Part shown: positions 30,643 through 41,435 of the stretch, piece by piece
Position numbering within the stretch: position 1 is the stretch's first letter
How the letters are laid out: every line of letters begins with the position of its first letter
From: Pseudomonadota bacterium
Lineage (GTDB): Bacteria > Pseudomonadota > Gammaproteobacteria > Burkholderiales > Thiobacillaceae
Reading direction: 5' to 3'
Assembly (NCBI GenBank): GCA_021802555.1
Contig: JAJZRU010000003.1
Location: 62,001-126,000, forward strand
Length of the DNA stretch: 64,000 bases
Translations under genes and position numbers: made by a program
Notes under the pieces: model-generated
Seen by the model: the letters and a program-made list of their open reading frames with translations, nothing else
Databases searched by the model: none
What the model was told of the DNA's origin: nothing

Positions 30643-31005
30643 TCGCCCATGAGGGTGACGTGCGGCTGGCCGACGTGTGTTCCCCGCTCGCGCGGGGATG
30701 CGACGAACCAGCCCTCTGCCGCCCCCCCAATGCCGGGGCTGGCGGCTTTGGGTTGCGATGGCGATGATGACAACCCGTTGCGAGTTGGCACGATAAACGA
30801 TGTCGAAAGGGAATCCATTGAAAGGGATGCGGCGTGCGCTGAGATGATGCAGAGCGCCAATGGCGGGGTGGTCATGAAGCAACGACAGGTTTGCTAGAAC
30901 TGCGTCGGCAAAATTGCCAGCCACTTTCGGCCCCGCATGCACAAGATAATAATCGATGGCCTCGTCGAACTCCTGCCGAGCCAAGTCGTGCCAGCAAACT
31001 TTCAC
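30523..31005 (-). CDS. ParE/RelE-like toxin with run-on C-terminus
   Basis: The first 95 or so residues are a typical ParE-superfamily toxin: VCWHDLARQEFDEAIDYYL, then FADAVLANLSLLHDHPAIG and ARRIPFNGFPFDIVYRANSQ, with ATQSRQPRHW at the usual end. Instead of stopping, the frame continues for 65 residues through the orphan CRISPR repeat (RRIPARAGNT) and antisense to the DUF3368 gene, giving 160 residues in all. The tail is almost certainly not part of the original toxin. Either the natural 3' end was lost when the array fragment joined it, or the protein is now altered. The start overlaps the antitoxin stop. Confidence 0.7.
   Translation of the reverse strand: MKVCWHDLARQEFDEAIDYYLVHAGPKVAGNFADAVLANLSLLHDHPAIGALHHLSARRIPFNGFPFDIVYRANSQRVVIIAIATQSRQPRHWGGGRGLVRRIPARAGNTRRPAARHPHGRLFVGKTQGLLDEFRPQKIAALDQGFEQRAHTGQQPFALA
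30677..30709 (+). repeat. Orphan CRISPR repeat with 5-base insertion
   Basis: The first 24 bases (30677-30700) are identical to the array repeat, from GTGTTCCCCG to GGGGATG. They are followed by 5 extra bases CGACG and then AACCA in place of AACCG. It lies 939 bases beyond the last array repeat, on the same strand, past the Phd-UPF0175/DUF3368 pair. It looks like the old distal end of the array, cut off when the pair arrived. Confidence 0.85.
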
Positions 31006-31238
31006 CTACCCGCTTTGCGAAGCTTTTCGTCGGCAACGGCGAAGACTTCTTCGCTGGGAACCCGTTTGGCGGTGCCGGACTCGATCTCGGCGATACGTCG
31101 GGCGATCTCGGCATCCCAAGCCGCATTGACTTCTTCACGTGGCATGGCGCTGACCCAAAGCCAGTCAGCCAAGTCCGCGCGTTCCTCCGGTGTGAGATTC
31201 ATGGCTTCCTGTTTGAGCTGTTCGATAGTGAGTGACAT
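31002..31238 (-). CDS. Addiction-module antitoxin (TIGR02574-like)
   Basis: A 78-residue protein beginning MSLTIEQLKQEAMNLTPEER then ADLADWLWVSA, the pattern of the putative addiction-module component family that partners RelE/ParE toxins. The C-terminal EIESGTAKRVPSEEVFAVAD is the usual toxin-contact region. It precedes the ParE-like toxin on the minus strand and overlaps it by 4 bases. It marks the right edge of the defence island, 256 bases before the yidC stop. Confidence 0.83.
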   Translation of the reverse strand: MSLTIEQLKQEAMNLTPEERADLADWLWVSAMPREEVNAAWDAEIARRIAEIESGTAKRVPSEEVFAVADEKLRKAGR

Positions 31239-31494
31239 GGCGCTCTCTCCCGAGTGGTAAGGGCAGCAAATACCTTAGAAACTATACGCCATGCCAATAT
31301 CGGAGGGTAACGCAGACCCCATCCCTATTCCCGCCTTGCAGCACTGGGCATACTGCCTGCGCCAATGCGGGCTCTCTCACCTTGAGCAAGCCTTCGCCGA
31401 CAACATTCATACGGCAACAAAGCAGCCCCCTGTGCCACCGGGCAGAGCGCCGTTCCGAAAGCACGTCCCGGTTGAACTCAAACTCCGCCACCTC

Positions 31495-33138
31495 TCACCC
31501 CTTGCTTTTCTTCCCCTGCTTCTCCATCTGCTTGGTGACGACCCACTGCTGGGCGATGGAGAGGATGTTGTTGGTGAGCCAGTAGAGCACCAGGCCGGCG
31601 GGGAAGAAGAAGAAGAAGATGGAAAAGGCGATGGGCATGATCATCATGACCTTTGCCTGGATGGGGTCGGGCGGCGTGGGGTTGAGCTTGGTCTGGATGA
31701 ACATGGTGATGCCCATGAGGATGGGCAGCACGTAGTAGGGGTCGGCCTTGGTGAGGTCGTGTATCCACAGTATCCAGGGCGCGCCGCGCAGTTCCACGGC
31801 ACCCAGCAGCACCCAGTAGAGGGCGATGAACACGGGGATCTGCATGACGATGGGCAGGCAGCCGCCCAGCGGATTGACCTTCTCGGTCTTGTACAACTCG
31901 GCCATGGCCTGGTGCAGCTTCTGGCGGTCGTCGCCGTACAGCTCCTTGAGCTTTTGCAGCTTGGGCGTGAGCTGGCGCATGTGCGCCATGGATTTGTAGC
32001 TCTTGGCCGAAAGCGGAAAGAGCAGCAGCTTGATGATGATCGTGAGGATGACGATGGCCCAGCCCCAGTTGCCGACGATGGCGTGGATTTTTTCCAGGGC
32101 CCAGAAGATGGGCACGGCGATGGGCGTGAGCAGGCCGTAGTCGCGCGTGTACTCCAGCCCCGGCGCGATCTTGGCGAGCTGGTTCTGCAGTTGCGGGCCG
32201 GCATAGAGGGGCGCGTCGAAGCTCACCGTCTGCCCCGGCGCTACGCTGCCCTCGGGCACGATCAAGCCGGCGGAAAACAGGCCGCCGCCCAAGTCCCGGA
32301 CGTAGAACTCGCGCTGCGGGCCCTGGGGCGGCAGCCAGGCGGCGACGAAATGGTGCTGCACCATGCCCACCCAGCCGTTGTTGGCCCGTTTCTCGAACTC
32401 CGCGCTATGGTCGGCGATGTTGGAGAAGGGGATTTTCTGGAATTTCTTTTCCGCCGTGTAGATCGCCGGGCCGGTATAGGCATGGATGAAATGGGATTCC
32501 CCCGGCGGCGGCTTGTCGTTGCGCACGAACTGGAAATAGGCGTTGAGGGGGACCGGGGCGGTGCCGGCATTCTTCACGCTGTAGGCAAGCCGGATCAGAT
32601 AGCTGTGCGGGGTGAAGGTGTAAGTCTTGGTCACCGTCACGCCGGTGGCCGGGTCGGTCCAGGTCAGCGGCAGCGTCAGGCTTTTCTGGCCGGGCGCCAG
32701 CGTGTAGGTGCCGGGGGCGAGCTGGAACAACGTCTTGTGGTTGGGCAGCTGCGCGCCGATCAGGCCGGACTGCGCCACATAGGGATGATTCGGGGTCTGT
32801 TCGAAGAGCGGCAGAGGCGTGTCGGCGCGGTCGGTTTCCTGATACTTGTCCAGCACCAGATGGCGCAGGTCGCCGCCTTCCGCGCTGATGGTCGCGGTCA
32901 TGAGGGGCGTCTTCACCACCGCCACGGGCGCCGGAGTGAACAAGCTCCCCGCCGCCGGAGCGACGGCTGCCGCCGCGCTCGGTGCCGTGGGCGCCTGCGG
33001 CACGCTGTTGACCGAGCCGGCTGCCTGTTGGGTGGCGGGCGCGGGCGCCTGGGGCGCATTGCGGTTTTGCCAATTTTCCCAAAGCAGCAGCAGGGAAAAG
33101 GAAAAAACGATGAAAAGTATCAGTCTTTGGGTATCCAT
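31495..33138 (-). CDS. yidC: Membrane protein insertase YidC
   Basis: A 547-residue inner-membrane insertase. It has an N-terminal anchor (LILFIVFSFSLLLLW), a large periplasmic domain (about residues 55-340) and the conserved C-terminal core with five membrane segments, including FWALEKIHAIVGNWGWAIVI and VNPLGGCLPIVMQIPVFIAL. It inserts and folds membrane proteins alone or with SecYEG. It lies in the usual rpmH-rnpA-yidD-yidC order, but mnmE does not follow; the defence island takes its place. Confidence 0.96.
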   Translation of the reverse strand: MDTQRLILFIVFSFSLLLLWENWQNRNAPQAPAPATQQAAGSVNSVPQAPTAPSAAAAVAPAAGSLFTPAPVAVVKTPLMTATISAEGGDLRHLVLDKYQETDRADTPLPLFEQTPNHPYVAQSGLIGAQLPNHKTLFQLAPGTYTLAPGQKSLTLPLTWTDPATGVTVTKTYTFTPHSYLIRLAYSVKNAGTAPVPLNAYFQFVRNDKPPPGESHFIHAYTGPAIYTAEKKFQKIPFSNIADHSAEFEKRANNGWVGMVQHHFVAAWLPPQGPQREFYVRDLGGGLFSAGLIVPEGSVAPGQTVSFDAPLYAGPQLQNQLAKIAPGLEYTRDYGLLTPIAVPIFWALEKIHAIVGNWGWAIVILTIIIKLLLFPLSAKSYKSMAHMRQLTPKLQKLKELYGDDRQKLHQAMAELYKTEKVNPLGGCLPIVMQIPVFIALYWVLLGAVELRGAPWILWIHDLTKADPYYVLPILMGITMFIQTKLNPTPPDPIQAKVMMIMPIAFSIFFFFFPAGLVLYWLTNNILSIAQQWVVTKQMEKQGKKSKG

Positions 33139-33143
33139 GATGC

Positions 33144-33353
33144 TCAGGGAACCGGGTCGTAGCCGCTGCCGCCGCCGGGGCGGCAGCGGGCGATGCGTTT
33201 GGCGGCAAGCAGACCGCCTTTGAAGAGACCGTGTTTTTCCAGGGCCTCGATCGTGTAGTCGGAACAGGAAGGCTGAAAACGGCAGCGCGGCGCGAGCAAG
33301 GGGCTCAGCGCCAAGCGGTAGGCCTTGACCAGCCAGGCGGCTAGGCGGCCCAT
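33144..33353 (-). CDS. yidD: Membrane protein insertion efficiency factor YidD
   Basis: A 69-residue YidD protein: [20 protein letters not shown], then [19 protein letters not shown] with its paired cysteines and [13 protein letters not shown] at the end. It is thought to help YidC-dependent insertion at the inner membrane. It overlaps rnpA by 13 bases and stops 5 bases before yidC. Confidence 0.93.
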   Translation of the reverse strand: MGRLAAWLVKAYRLALSPLLAPRCRFQPSCSDYTIEALEKHGLFKGGLLAAKRIARCRPGGGSGYDPVP

Positions 33354-33688
33354 GTCTCGGCCCGAGTGAACAAGTCGCGCAATTCTTCCATCAAGTTCTC
33401 GCCCTGCGGCCGGCGCGCCAGGCGCACCACCCAATCCCATGCCGGCAGTTCGTGCTGCATGCGGCGGAATTGTTCCCGCGCCAGGCGGCGGATGCGATTG
33501 CGGTCGACTGCGCGCGGGCACAATTTTTTTGCCACGATGAGCCCCAGGCGCGCATGGCCCAGGCTGTTCGGCCGCCCCATCAGCACGAAAACCTCGCCGC
33601 GCAAATTCCTGCGCCGGGCAAAAACCGCTTCGAACTGCGCCGCAGCCAGTAATCTCCGGCTGCGCGGATAAGCGTGGCGGCCGGCCAA
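33341..33688 (-). CDS. rnpA: Ribonuclease P protein component
   Basis: The protein subunit of RNase P, which assists the catalytic RNA in trimming tRNA 5' leaders. It shows [40 protein letters not shown] (the RNR motif) and [14 protein letters not shown]. The start is uncertain. A TTG 4 bases after the rpmH stop gives 115 residues of normal length. An ATG at 33733 inside rpmH gives 130. I chose the shorter form for its family-like N-terminus. Confidence 0.88.
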   Translation of the reverse strand: MAGRHAYPRSRRLLAAAQFEAVFARRRNLRGEVFVLMGRPNSLGHARLGLIVAKKLCPRAVDRNRIRRLAREQFRRMQHELPAWDWVVRLARRPQGENLMEELRDLFTRAETWAA

Positions 33689-33692
33689 GCAA

Positions 33693-33827
33693 TCACACGG
33701 CCAGGCGCTTGCGCCCCTTGGCCCGGCGGGCATTGATGACCGCCCGGCCGCCGCGGGTCTTCATGCGCGCGCGGAAGCCATGGGTGCGCTTGCGCTTCAC
33801 GACGGAAGGTTGATAAGTACGTTTCAT
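33693..33827 (-). CDS. rpmH: 50S ribosomal protein L34
   Basis: A 44-residue protein beginning [20 protein letters not shown] and ending [11 protein letters not shown], a full-length L34 by every residue. It is a component of the large ribosomal subunit. It is the first gene of the minus-strand rpmH-rnpA-yidD-yidC group and diverges from dnaA across 178 bases. Confidence 0.97.
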   Translation of the reverse strand: MKRTYQPSVVKRKRTHGFRARMKTRGGRAVINARRAKGRKRLAV

Positions 33828-33942
33828 GGTGCTTGCCCTCGGAATCCGGCACAGCGCTGGCGCGGCCGGTTTTTCGCCTTAAAAAACCGATTATTAGACT
33901 TTATTCGCGGCATTTGCGTCAAGTCCGCATATATTCCGGACC

Positions 33943-33951
33943 TGTGGATAA
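33943..33951 (-). promoter_or_regulatory. DnaA box upstream of dnaA
   Basis: TGTGGATAA is the exact complement of the consensus DnaA box TTATCCACA. It sits 54 bases before the dnaA start in the rpmH-dnaA gap. A likely role is autoregulation of dnaA or part of the origin. Confidence 0.75.
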
Positions 33952-34005
33952 CCTGACCGCGGAAAGGGTAGAATCGCCATCTTGCCCGGCCTTCGAATTT
34001 ATCCC

Positions 34006-35322
34006 ATGGCTTCTTTCTGGGACCAATGTCTCCAGCGCTTTCAAGACGACCTGAGCGCCCAGCAGTACAACACCTGGATCAAGCCGCTGAGCCTTGAGGA
34101 GAGCGACGGGCGCTTGAGGATACTGGCGCCCAACCGCTTCGTGCTGGACTGGTTCCGGGAAAAATTTTCCTGTCATCTGCTGACTTGGGCGCAGGAGCAT
34201 TTCGGCCAGCCGCTGGAGCTGGAATATGCACTCAGCGCCAAGCCGCGCACGGTCGCGGCGCCCGCTGCGGCGCCCGTGAGGCCGGCGGCAGCCGCGCCGC
34301 TGGCCATGCGCGTCAATCCGCAATTCAGCTTCGACAACTTCGTCGGCGGCCGCGCCAACCAACTGGCGCGCGCGGCCGCCCTACAGGTGGCGGACAATCC
34401 GGGCACGGCCTACAACCCGCTGTTCATCTATGGCGGCGTGGGTCTGGGCAAGACCCATCTCAGCCAGGCCATCGCCAACCAGCTGCGCAGCAGCCGCCCC
34501 GAAGCCCGGGTCAGCTACATCCATGCCAACGACTACGTCAACGACATGGTGCAGGCCTATCGCAACAAGGCCTTCGACAGCTTCAAGCAGCATTACGCGG
34601 CGCATGACCTGCTGCTCATCGACGACATCCAATTCTTCGCCGCCAAGGACCGCACCCAAGAAGAGTTTTTCTATATCTTCAACGCCCTGATCGAAAACCA
34701 CCGCCAGATCGTGCTGACCTGCGATACCTTTCCCAAAGACATGCAAGGCATCGACGAGCGCCTGAAGTCCCGCTTCGCCTGGGGGCTCACCGTGGCCATC
34801 GAACCGCCCGAACTGGAGATGCGCGTGGCCATCCTGCTAAAAAAAGCCGAAAGCGAAGGCGTGCGCCTGGAGGAAAACGTCGCCTTCTTCATCGCCAAAC
34901 AAGTACGAAGCAACGTGCGCGAACTGGAAGGTGCCATCAAGCGCATCGTCGCCTATGCGCGTTTTTCGGACAAACCCATCACCCTGGACCTCGCCAAGGA
35001 CGCGTTGAAGGATCTCATCGCCTCCACCAGCCGCCAGGTTTCCATCGAGAACATCCAGAAGACGGTGGCCGAATTCCACAAGCTCAAGGTCGCCGACATG
35101 TACAGCAAGAAGCGTACGCGCAATCTGGCCCGCCCGCGCCAAATCGCCATGGCGCTGGCCAAGGAGCTGACCAATATGTCGCTGCCGGAAATCGGCGAAT
35201 CCTTCGGCGGCCGCGACCACACTACGGTGCTGCACGCCTGCCGAAAGGTGCAGGAATTGAGGGAACAGGACCCGGAAACATCACGGGTCTATCTGCTGCT
35301 GCTGCAGACGCTGACAAGCTGA
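34006..35322 (+). CDS. dnaA: Chromosomal replication initiator DnaA
   Basis: A 438-residue DnaA. Domain I begins [20 protein letters not shown]. The AAA+ domain has Walker [12 protein letters not shown] and Walker [11 protein letters not shown]. Domain IV has [13 protein letters not shown] and the DnaA-box-reading segment [14 protein letters not shown]. It opens oriC and loads the helicase. I chose the ATG giving MASFWDQ rather than a TTG 8 codons earlier, because it matches the family start. dnaN and gyrB follow on the same strand. Confidence 0.97.
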   Translation: MASFWDQCLQRFQDDLSAQQYNTWIKPLSLEESDGRLRILAPNRFVLDWFREKFSCHLLTWAQEHFGQPLELEYALSAKPRTVAAPAAAPVRPAAAAPLAMRVNPQFSFDNFVGGRANQLARAAALQVADNPGTAYNPLFIYGGVGLGKTHLSQAIANQLRSSRPEARVSYIHANDYVNDMVQAYRNKAFDSFKQHYAAHDLLLIDDIQFFAAKDRTQEEFFYIFNALIENHRQIVLTCDTFPKDMQGIDERLKSRFAWGLTVAIEPPELEMRVAILLKKAESEGVRLEENVAFFIAKQVRSNVRELEGAIKRIVAYARFSDKPITLDLAKDALKDLIASTSRQVSIENIQKTVAEFHKLKVADMYSKKRTRNLARPRQIAMALAKELTNMSLPEIGESFGGRDHTTVLHACRKVQELREQDPETSRVYLLLLQTLTS

Positions 35323-35523
35323 GGAAAAGCCGGTGATTGCAGCGGAAAGAATTGTGGAAAACCCGGCCGATACCGCTCAGGCCTGCCAGTCATCCACAGC
35401 GATCCCCAGGAGCGCGCGGCTTTATGCACAGGTCGTAAGGGCCGCAATTTCGATACCTGACAATCGCTTAGCCGGTTTTCCACAACCACGCTTCCCTTTA
35501 ATAACGATGGCAAGGATTAAACA
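35323..35523. other. Probable oriC region with DnaA boxes
   Basis: The 201-base gap between dnaA and dnaN holds four DnaA-box-like 9-mers: TGTGGAAAA (35353-35361, reverse of TTTTCCACA), TCATCCACA (35390-35398), TTATGCACA (35422-35430) and TTTTCCACA (35476-35484). A short AT-rich stretch, CTTTAATAACG, lies near 35496. Flanking genes rpmH/dnaA/dnaN/gyrB are the usual neighbours of bacterial origins. Confidence 0.7.
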
Positions 35524-36627
35524 ATGTTACTGATGGAAATCGAACGCGCCGCGCTCCTGCCTCAGTTGGGTACCACCATAGGCGTGGTTGAGCGTCGCCA
35601 CACCCTCCCCATTCTGTCCAATGTCCTGATCCAGGCGCATCCCGGCGAAGCCCGCCTGCTGGCCACCGACCTCGAACTGCAGGTGGCCACGATGCTCAAG
35701 GAGGTCAAGGTCGATACGGAATTCAGCCTGACCGTCGCGGCGCGCAAGCTGTTCGACATCGTGCGCGCTCTGCCGGACGGTGCCAAAATCCGCCTGGAAA
35801 GCAAGGACAGCCAGGTGGTGCTGGCCGCGGGGCGTTCGCGCTTTACGCTGCAAACCCTGCCGGCGGCGGATTTTCCGCGCATGGAAAGCGCAGCGACGGA
35901 AGCGCGCCTGCAGGTGCCGCAGAACGTCTTGAAGCGCCTGCTGCAGTTGACCCAGTTTGCCATGGCCAATCAGGATATCCGCTATTACCTGAACGGATTG
36001 CTTCTGGTACTGGAGGGGGAAACCCTGCGCCTGGTGGCCACCGACGGCCATCGCCTGTCTTATGCCGAAACCAAGCTGGCGTCTGCCCACGATAATCGGG
36101 ATCTCATCATCCCGCGCAAGACGGTGCTGGAACTGGTGAAGATGCTGGGTGAGGACGAGGCGCCGGTGGAAATCAGCCTGGCGGGCAATCTCGTCACCTT
36201 TGCCATGGACGGTATGGAACTCATATCCAAGGTGGTGGACGGCAAGTTTCCCGATTACCAGCGCGTGATCCCCACTGCCCACGACAAGAGAATGATCGTT
36301 AATCGCCAGGAGGCCATGCAGGCGCTGCAGCGTGCGGCGATTCTCTCCAACGAGAAATTCCGCAGCGTGCGGTTGGTGCTGGGCAAAGACAGCCTCAAGG
36401 TGATCAGCACGAATAACGAGCAAGAAGAGGCCCAGGAAGAACTGGAGGCGCGCTATGAAGACACGCCTTTGGACATCGGCTTCAATGTCACTTATCTGCT
36501 GGACGGTTTGGCGGCCATCAGCGGCGACGAAGCCACGCTGGCGTTCAGCGACCCCAACAGCAGCATGCTGTTGACCAGCGCCAGCGAGCCGTCCTTCAAA
36601 TATGTCGTTATGCCCATGCGGATTTGA
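35524..36627 (+). CDS. dnaN: DNA polymerase III sliding clamp beta
   Basis: A 367-residue beta clamp with the three-domain pattern: MEIERAALLPQLGTTIGVVE at the start, HTLPILSNVLIQA, the middle LVATDGHRLSYAET and the C-terminal LLTSASEPSFKYVVMPMRI. The dimer encircles DNA and tethers replicative and repair polymerases. MLLMEIE and MEIE are both possible starts. It follows the oriC-like gap and precedes gyrB by 58 bases. Confidence 0.96.
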   Translation: MLLMEIERAALLPQLGTTIGVVERRHTLPILSNVLIQAHPGEARLLATDLELQVATMLKEVKVDTEFSLTVAARKLFDIVRALPDGAKIRLESKDSQVVLAAGRSRFTLQTLPAADFPRMESAATEARLQVPQNVLKRLLQLTQFAMANQDIRYYLNGLLLVLEGETLRLVATDGHRLSYAETKLASAHDNRDLIIPRKTVLELVKMLGEDEAPVEISLAGNLVTFAMDGMELISKVVDGKFPDYQRVIPTAHDKRMIVNRQEAMQALQRAAILSNEKFRSVRLVLGKDSLKVISTNNEQEEAQEELEARYEDTPLDIGFNVTYLLDGLAAISGDEATLAFSDPNSSMLLTSASEPSFKYVVMPMRI

Positions 36628-36682
36628 ATGCCGTCACCTGTTTTTAACCGCCCGCCCAGGGTATTTGTTTTTGTTTGAGTGA

Positions 36683-39139
<2,457 letters not shown>

Positions 39140-39149
39140 GGGGGAGAAA

Positions 39150-39196
39150 GGGCTCGTTCCGCTGGCCTATACTGCGCAAGATGAAGCACCTGCAGC
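39150..39196 (+). repeat. 47-bp direct repeat, left copy
   Basis: Positions 39150-39196 are identical to 45620-45666. The copy begins GGGCTCGTTCC, contains TATACT, then ATGAAGCACCTGCAGC. That last part encodes MKHLQ, the first residues of the rhodanese gene at the right copy. Here the frame continues only to a stop after 13 codons. It is read as the severed 5' end of the rhodanese gene. Confidence 0.9.
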
Positions 39197-39284
39197 AAGC
39201 TGGCGCCCTCCAAGCTCGATAACCCGGTGTCGGCCCAAGAAAAAATACCAACGTTCGTTTCCTGCCCATGGGGGGTAACAAACC

Positions 39285-41435
39285 GTGCGTTCCCTGGTTC
39301 GCGCTGCCTTGAGGCTTGTCGCTCGCTTATTGTTTCGCGTCCGTCTTCAGGGTGATCTGGAAGTTTTCAACGCTACACCACTACTGATTATCGCCAACCA
39401 CGAATCTTATTTGGATGGCCTGCTCCTGGGCCTGTTTCTCCCTGTGGACCCGGTTTTCATAGTTCATACAGGGGTAGTCGCCAATCCTTGGTTCCGCCTC
39501 ATCTTGCGTGGTGTCGATCACCTCGCGGTGGACCCAACGAATCCGATGGGCATGAAGCGAGTGGTGAAGCTACTTGAATCGGGGCGGCCGGTCATGATCT
39601 TTCCGGAAGGCAGACTTACCGTCACTGGCAGCCTCATGAAGGTTTATGACGGGCCAGCCTTCGTCGCTGCCAAAACCCGGGCCACCATTGTTCCGGTGCG
39701 CCTGGATGGCCCCGCGCGGAGCTACTTTTCTCGTCTATCCGGGCATTACCCGCGCCGACTCCTGCCTCGTGTCACGCTGACGGTTCTTCCCCCAACGCAT
39801 CTTGATATTGACGAAGCCGGAAATGCAAAGGCTCGCCGGCAGTCGGCGGGCGACGCCATGCGTGAGCTCATGCAGAACATGGTGTTCAACTCTCGTCCCT
39901 CCCAGACACTTTACGCTGCACTATGCGACGCAATCGATGTCTACGGTCGCCGGCGGCGCCCCTTGGAGGACATTCGGCAAATCGAATACTCCTACCAGGA
40001 TCTTCTGAAAATGGCTCTGATGCTGGGCCGGCTCGCCTGCAAAGCGGTACCCGAAGCCAAGGAGGGCGACCGCATAGGGCTGTTGCTGCCCAACATGGTA
40101 CCCACCATTGGCCTCCTGTTCGGCCTGTCTGCTCACCGTCGTGTGCCCGCGATGCTCAACTACACAGCTGGCCCTGACGCGCTTCAGGCGGCATGTACGG
40201 CGGCATGCCTTCGTGTGATCATCACCTCGAAGGCCTTCGTGGAGCAGGCCAAGCTGGGGGACACCCTCCTCAGTTTGCAGAATGTGCGGGTTCTTTATTT
40301 GGAAGATCTGCGCGCCCAGGCCGCGTGGGCTGACAAAGTATGGCTGGTCGCCTATGCCTTGTGGTTTCCCCGTTGGGTGGAGCGTGCGACCTCGCCCGAG
40401 GAAGCCGCTGTGGTGCTGTTCACCTCGGGATCGGAGGGTAAGCCCAAGGGGGTGGTTTTGCCCCATCGGGCGATACTCGCGAATATCGCCCAAGTCCGTG
40501 CGGTGGTGGATTTTTCCGTCGACGACAAGTTTCTCAATGCACTACCCATCTTCCATTCCTTCGGCCTGACGGCCGGGACTCTCCTGCCGGTACTGACAGG
40601 CTGTAATCTCTTCTTGTATCCGAGCCCGCTGCACTACCGCGTCATTCCAGAGATTGCCTATGATCGCAATTGCACGGTCCTGTTCGGCACCAGCACCTTC
40701 TTGGCGAACTACGCCAAGTATGCTCATCCCTACGACTTTTACCGCCTACGCCATGTGGTCGCCGGCGCGGAAAAACTTTCTGAGCCTGTGCGCCAGCTCT
40801 GGTTTGAGAAATTCGGGCTGCGCATCCTTGAGGGATACGGTGCAACCGAGACTGCCCCGGTACTCGCGGTCAACACCCCGATGGCGTATAGAACAGGCAC
40901 TGTGGGCCAATTCCTTCCCGGCATTGAATATCGACTGGTAGCAGTTCCTGGCATAGAACATGGGGGCCTGCTACATGTGCGCGGACCCAACGTCATGGCG
41001 GGCTACCTTCGCGTGGATCACCCAGGGATATTGGAGCCCCCCATCTCGGAAGTGGGGGGCGGCTGGTACTCCACGGGCGACGTGGTCGAGGTGGATGCTG
41101 ATGGTTTCGTGAAAATCGTTGGACGGGTCAAGCGTTTCGCCAAGATTGCCGGGGAGATGGTTTCACTCGAAGTCGCCGAAAAACTTGCCGCGGCAGTGGC
41201 TCCGGATGGAGGGCATGCCGTGGCTTCACAACCCGATGCACAGAAAGGCGAGGCCCTGGTGTTGTTTACAACCACGGCCACTCTCAGCCGGGAGTCTTTG
41301 CAGGCTAAAGCCCGCGAGGTCGGAGTGGCTGAGCTCGCTGTCCCCAGAAAAATTGTTGTGGTTGAGTCGCTGCCCCTATTGGGAACCGGCAAGACTGATT
41401 ACGTGACTCTCAAGAATTGGGCGGAGGCAGCATGA
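39285..41435 (+). CDS. aas: Acyltransferase/acyl-ACP synthetase (Aas)
   Basis: A 716-residue two-domain enzyme, the size of Escherichia coli Aas. Residues 1-200 are a PlsC-type acyltransferase with NHESYLD (38-44) and IFPEGRLTVTG (about 105-115). Residues 210-716 are an AMP-forming acyl-activating domain with FTSGSEGKPKGVVLPHRA (about 380) and GYGATETAPVLA. It should reacylate imported or damaged lysophospholipids at the inner membrane. The start is a GTG with GGGGGGT 8 bases upstream. Its stop overlaps the transporter start. Codons use more A and T than gyrB. Confidence 0.9.
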   Translation: MRSLVRAALRLVARLLFRVRLQGDLEVFNATPLLIIANHESYLDGLLLGLFLPVDPVFIVHTGVVANPWFRLILRGVDHLAVDPTNPMGMKRVVKLLESGRPVMIFPEGRLTVTGSLMKVYDGPAFVAAKTRATIVPVRLDGPARSYFSRLSGHYPRRLLPRVTLTVLPPTHLDIDEAGNAKARRQSAGDAMRELMQNMVFNSRPSQTLYAALCDAIDVYGRRRRPLEDIRQIEYSYQDLLKMALMLGRLACKAVPEAKEGDRIGLLLPNMVPTIGLLFGLSAHRRVPAMLNYTAGPDALQAACTAACLRVIITSKAFVEQAKLGDTLLSLQNVRVLYLEDLRAQAAWADKVWLVAYALWFPRWVERATSPEEAAVVLFTSGSEGKPKGVVLPHRAILANIAQVRAVVDFSVDDKFLNALPIFHSFGLTAGTLLPVLTGCNLFLYPSPLHYRVIPEIAYDRNCTVLFGTSTFLANYAKYAHPYDFYRLRHVVAGAEKLSEPVRQLWFEKFGLRILEGYGATETAPVLAVNTPMAYRTGTVGQFLPGIEYRLVAVPGIEHGGLLHVRGPNVMAGYLRVDHPGILEPPISEVGGGWYSTGDVVEVDADGFVKIVGRVKRFAKIAGEMVSLEVAEKLAAAVAPDGGHAVASQPDAQKGEALVLFTTTATLSRESLQAKAREVGVAELAVPRKIVVVESLPLLGTGKTDYVTLKNWAEAA

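Noticed and set aside
30629-30760. A CreTA-like RNA antitoxin built from CRISPR-like repeats
   Set aside because: Only one repeat is present, not a repeat-spacer-repeat mimic, and the adjacent toxins have protein antitoxins.
39342-39352. CGTCTTCAGGG shared by the start of aas and the bases just left of the right 47-bp copy (45611-45621)
   Set aside because: Eleven bases is too short to claim as a second junction repeat without comparison genomes.
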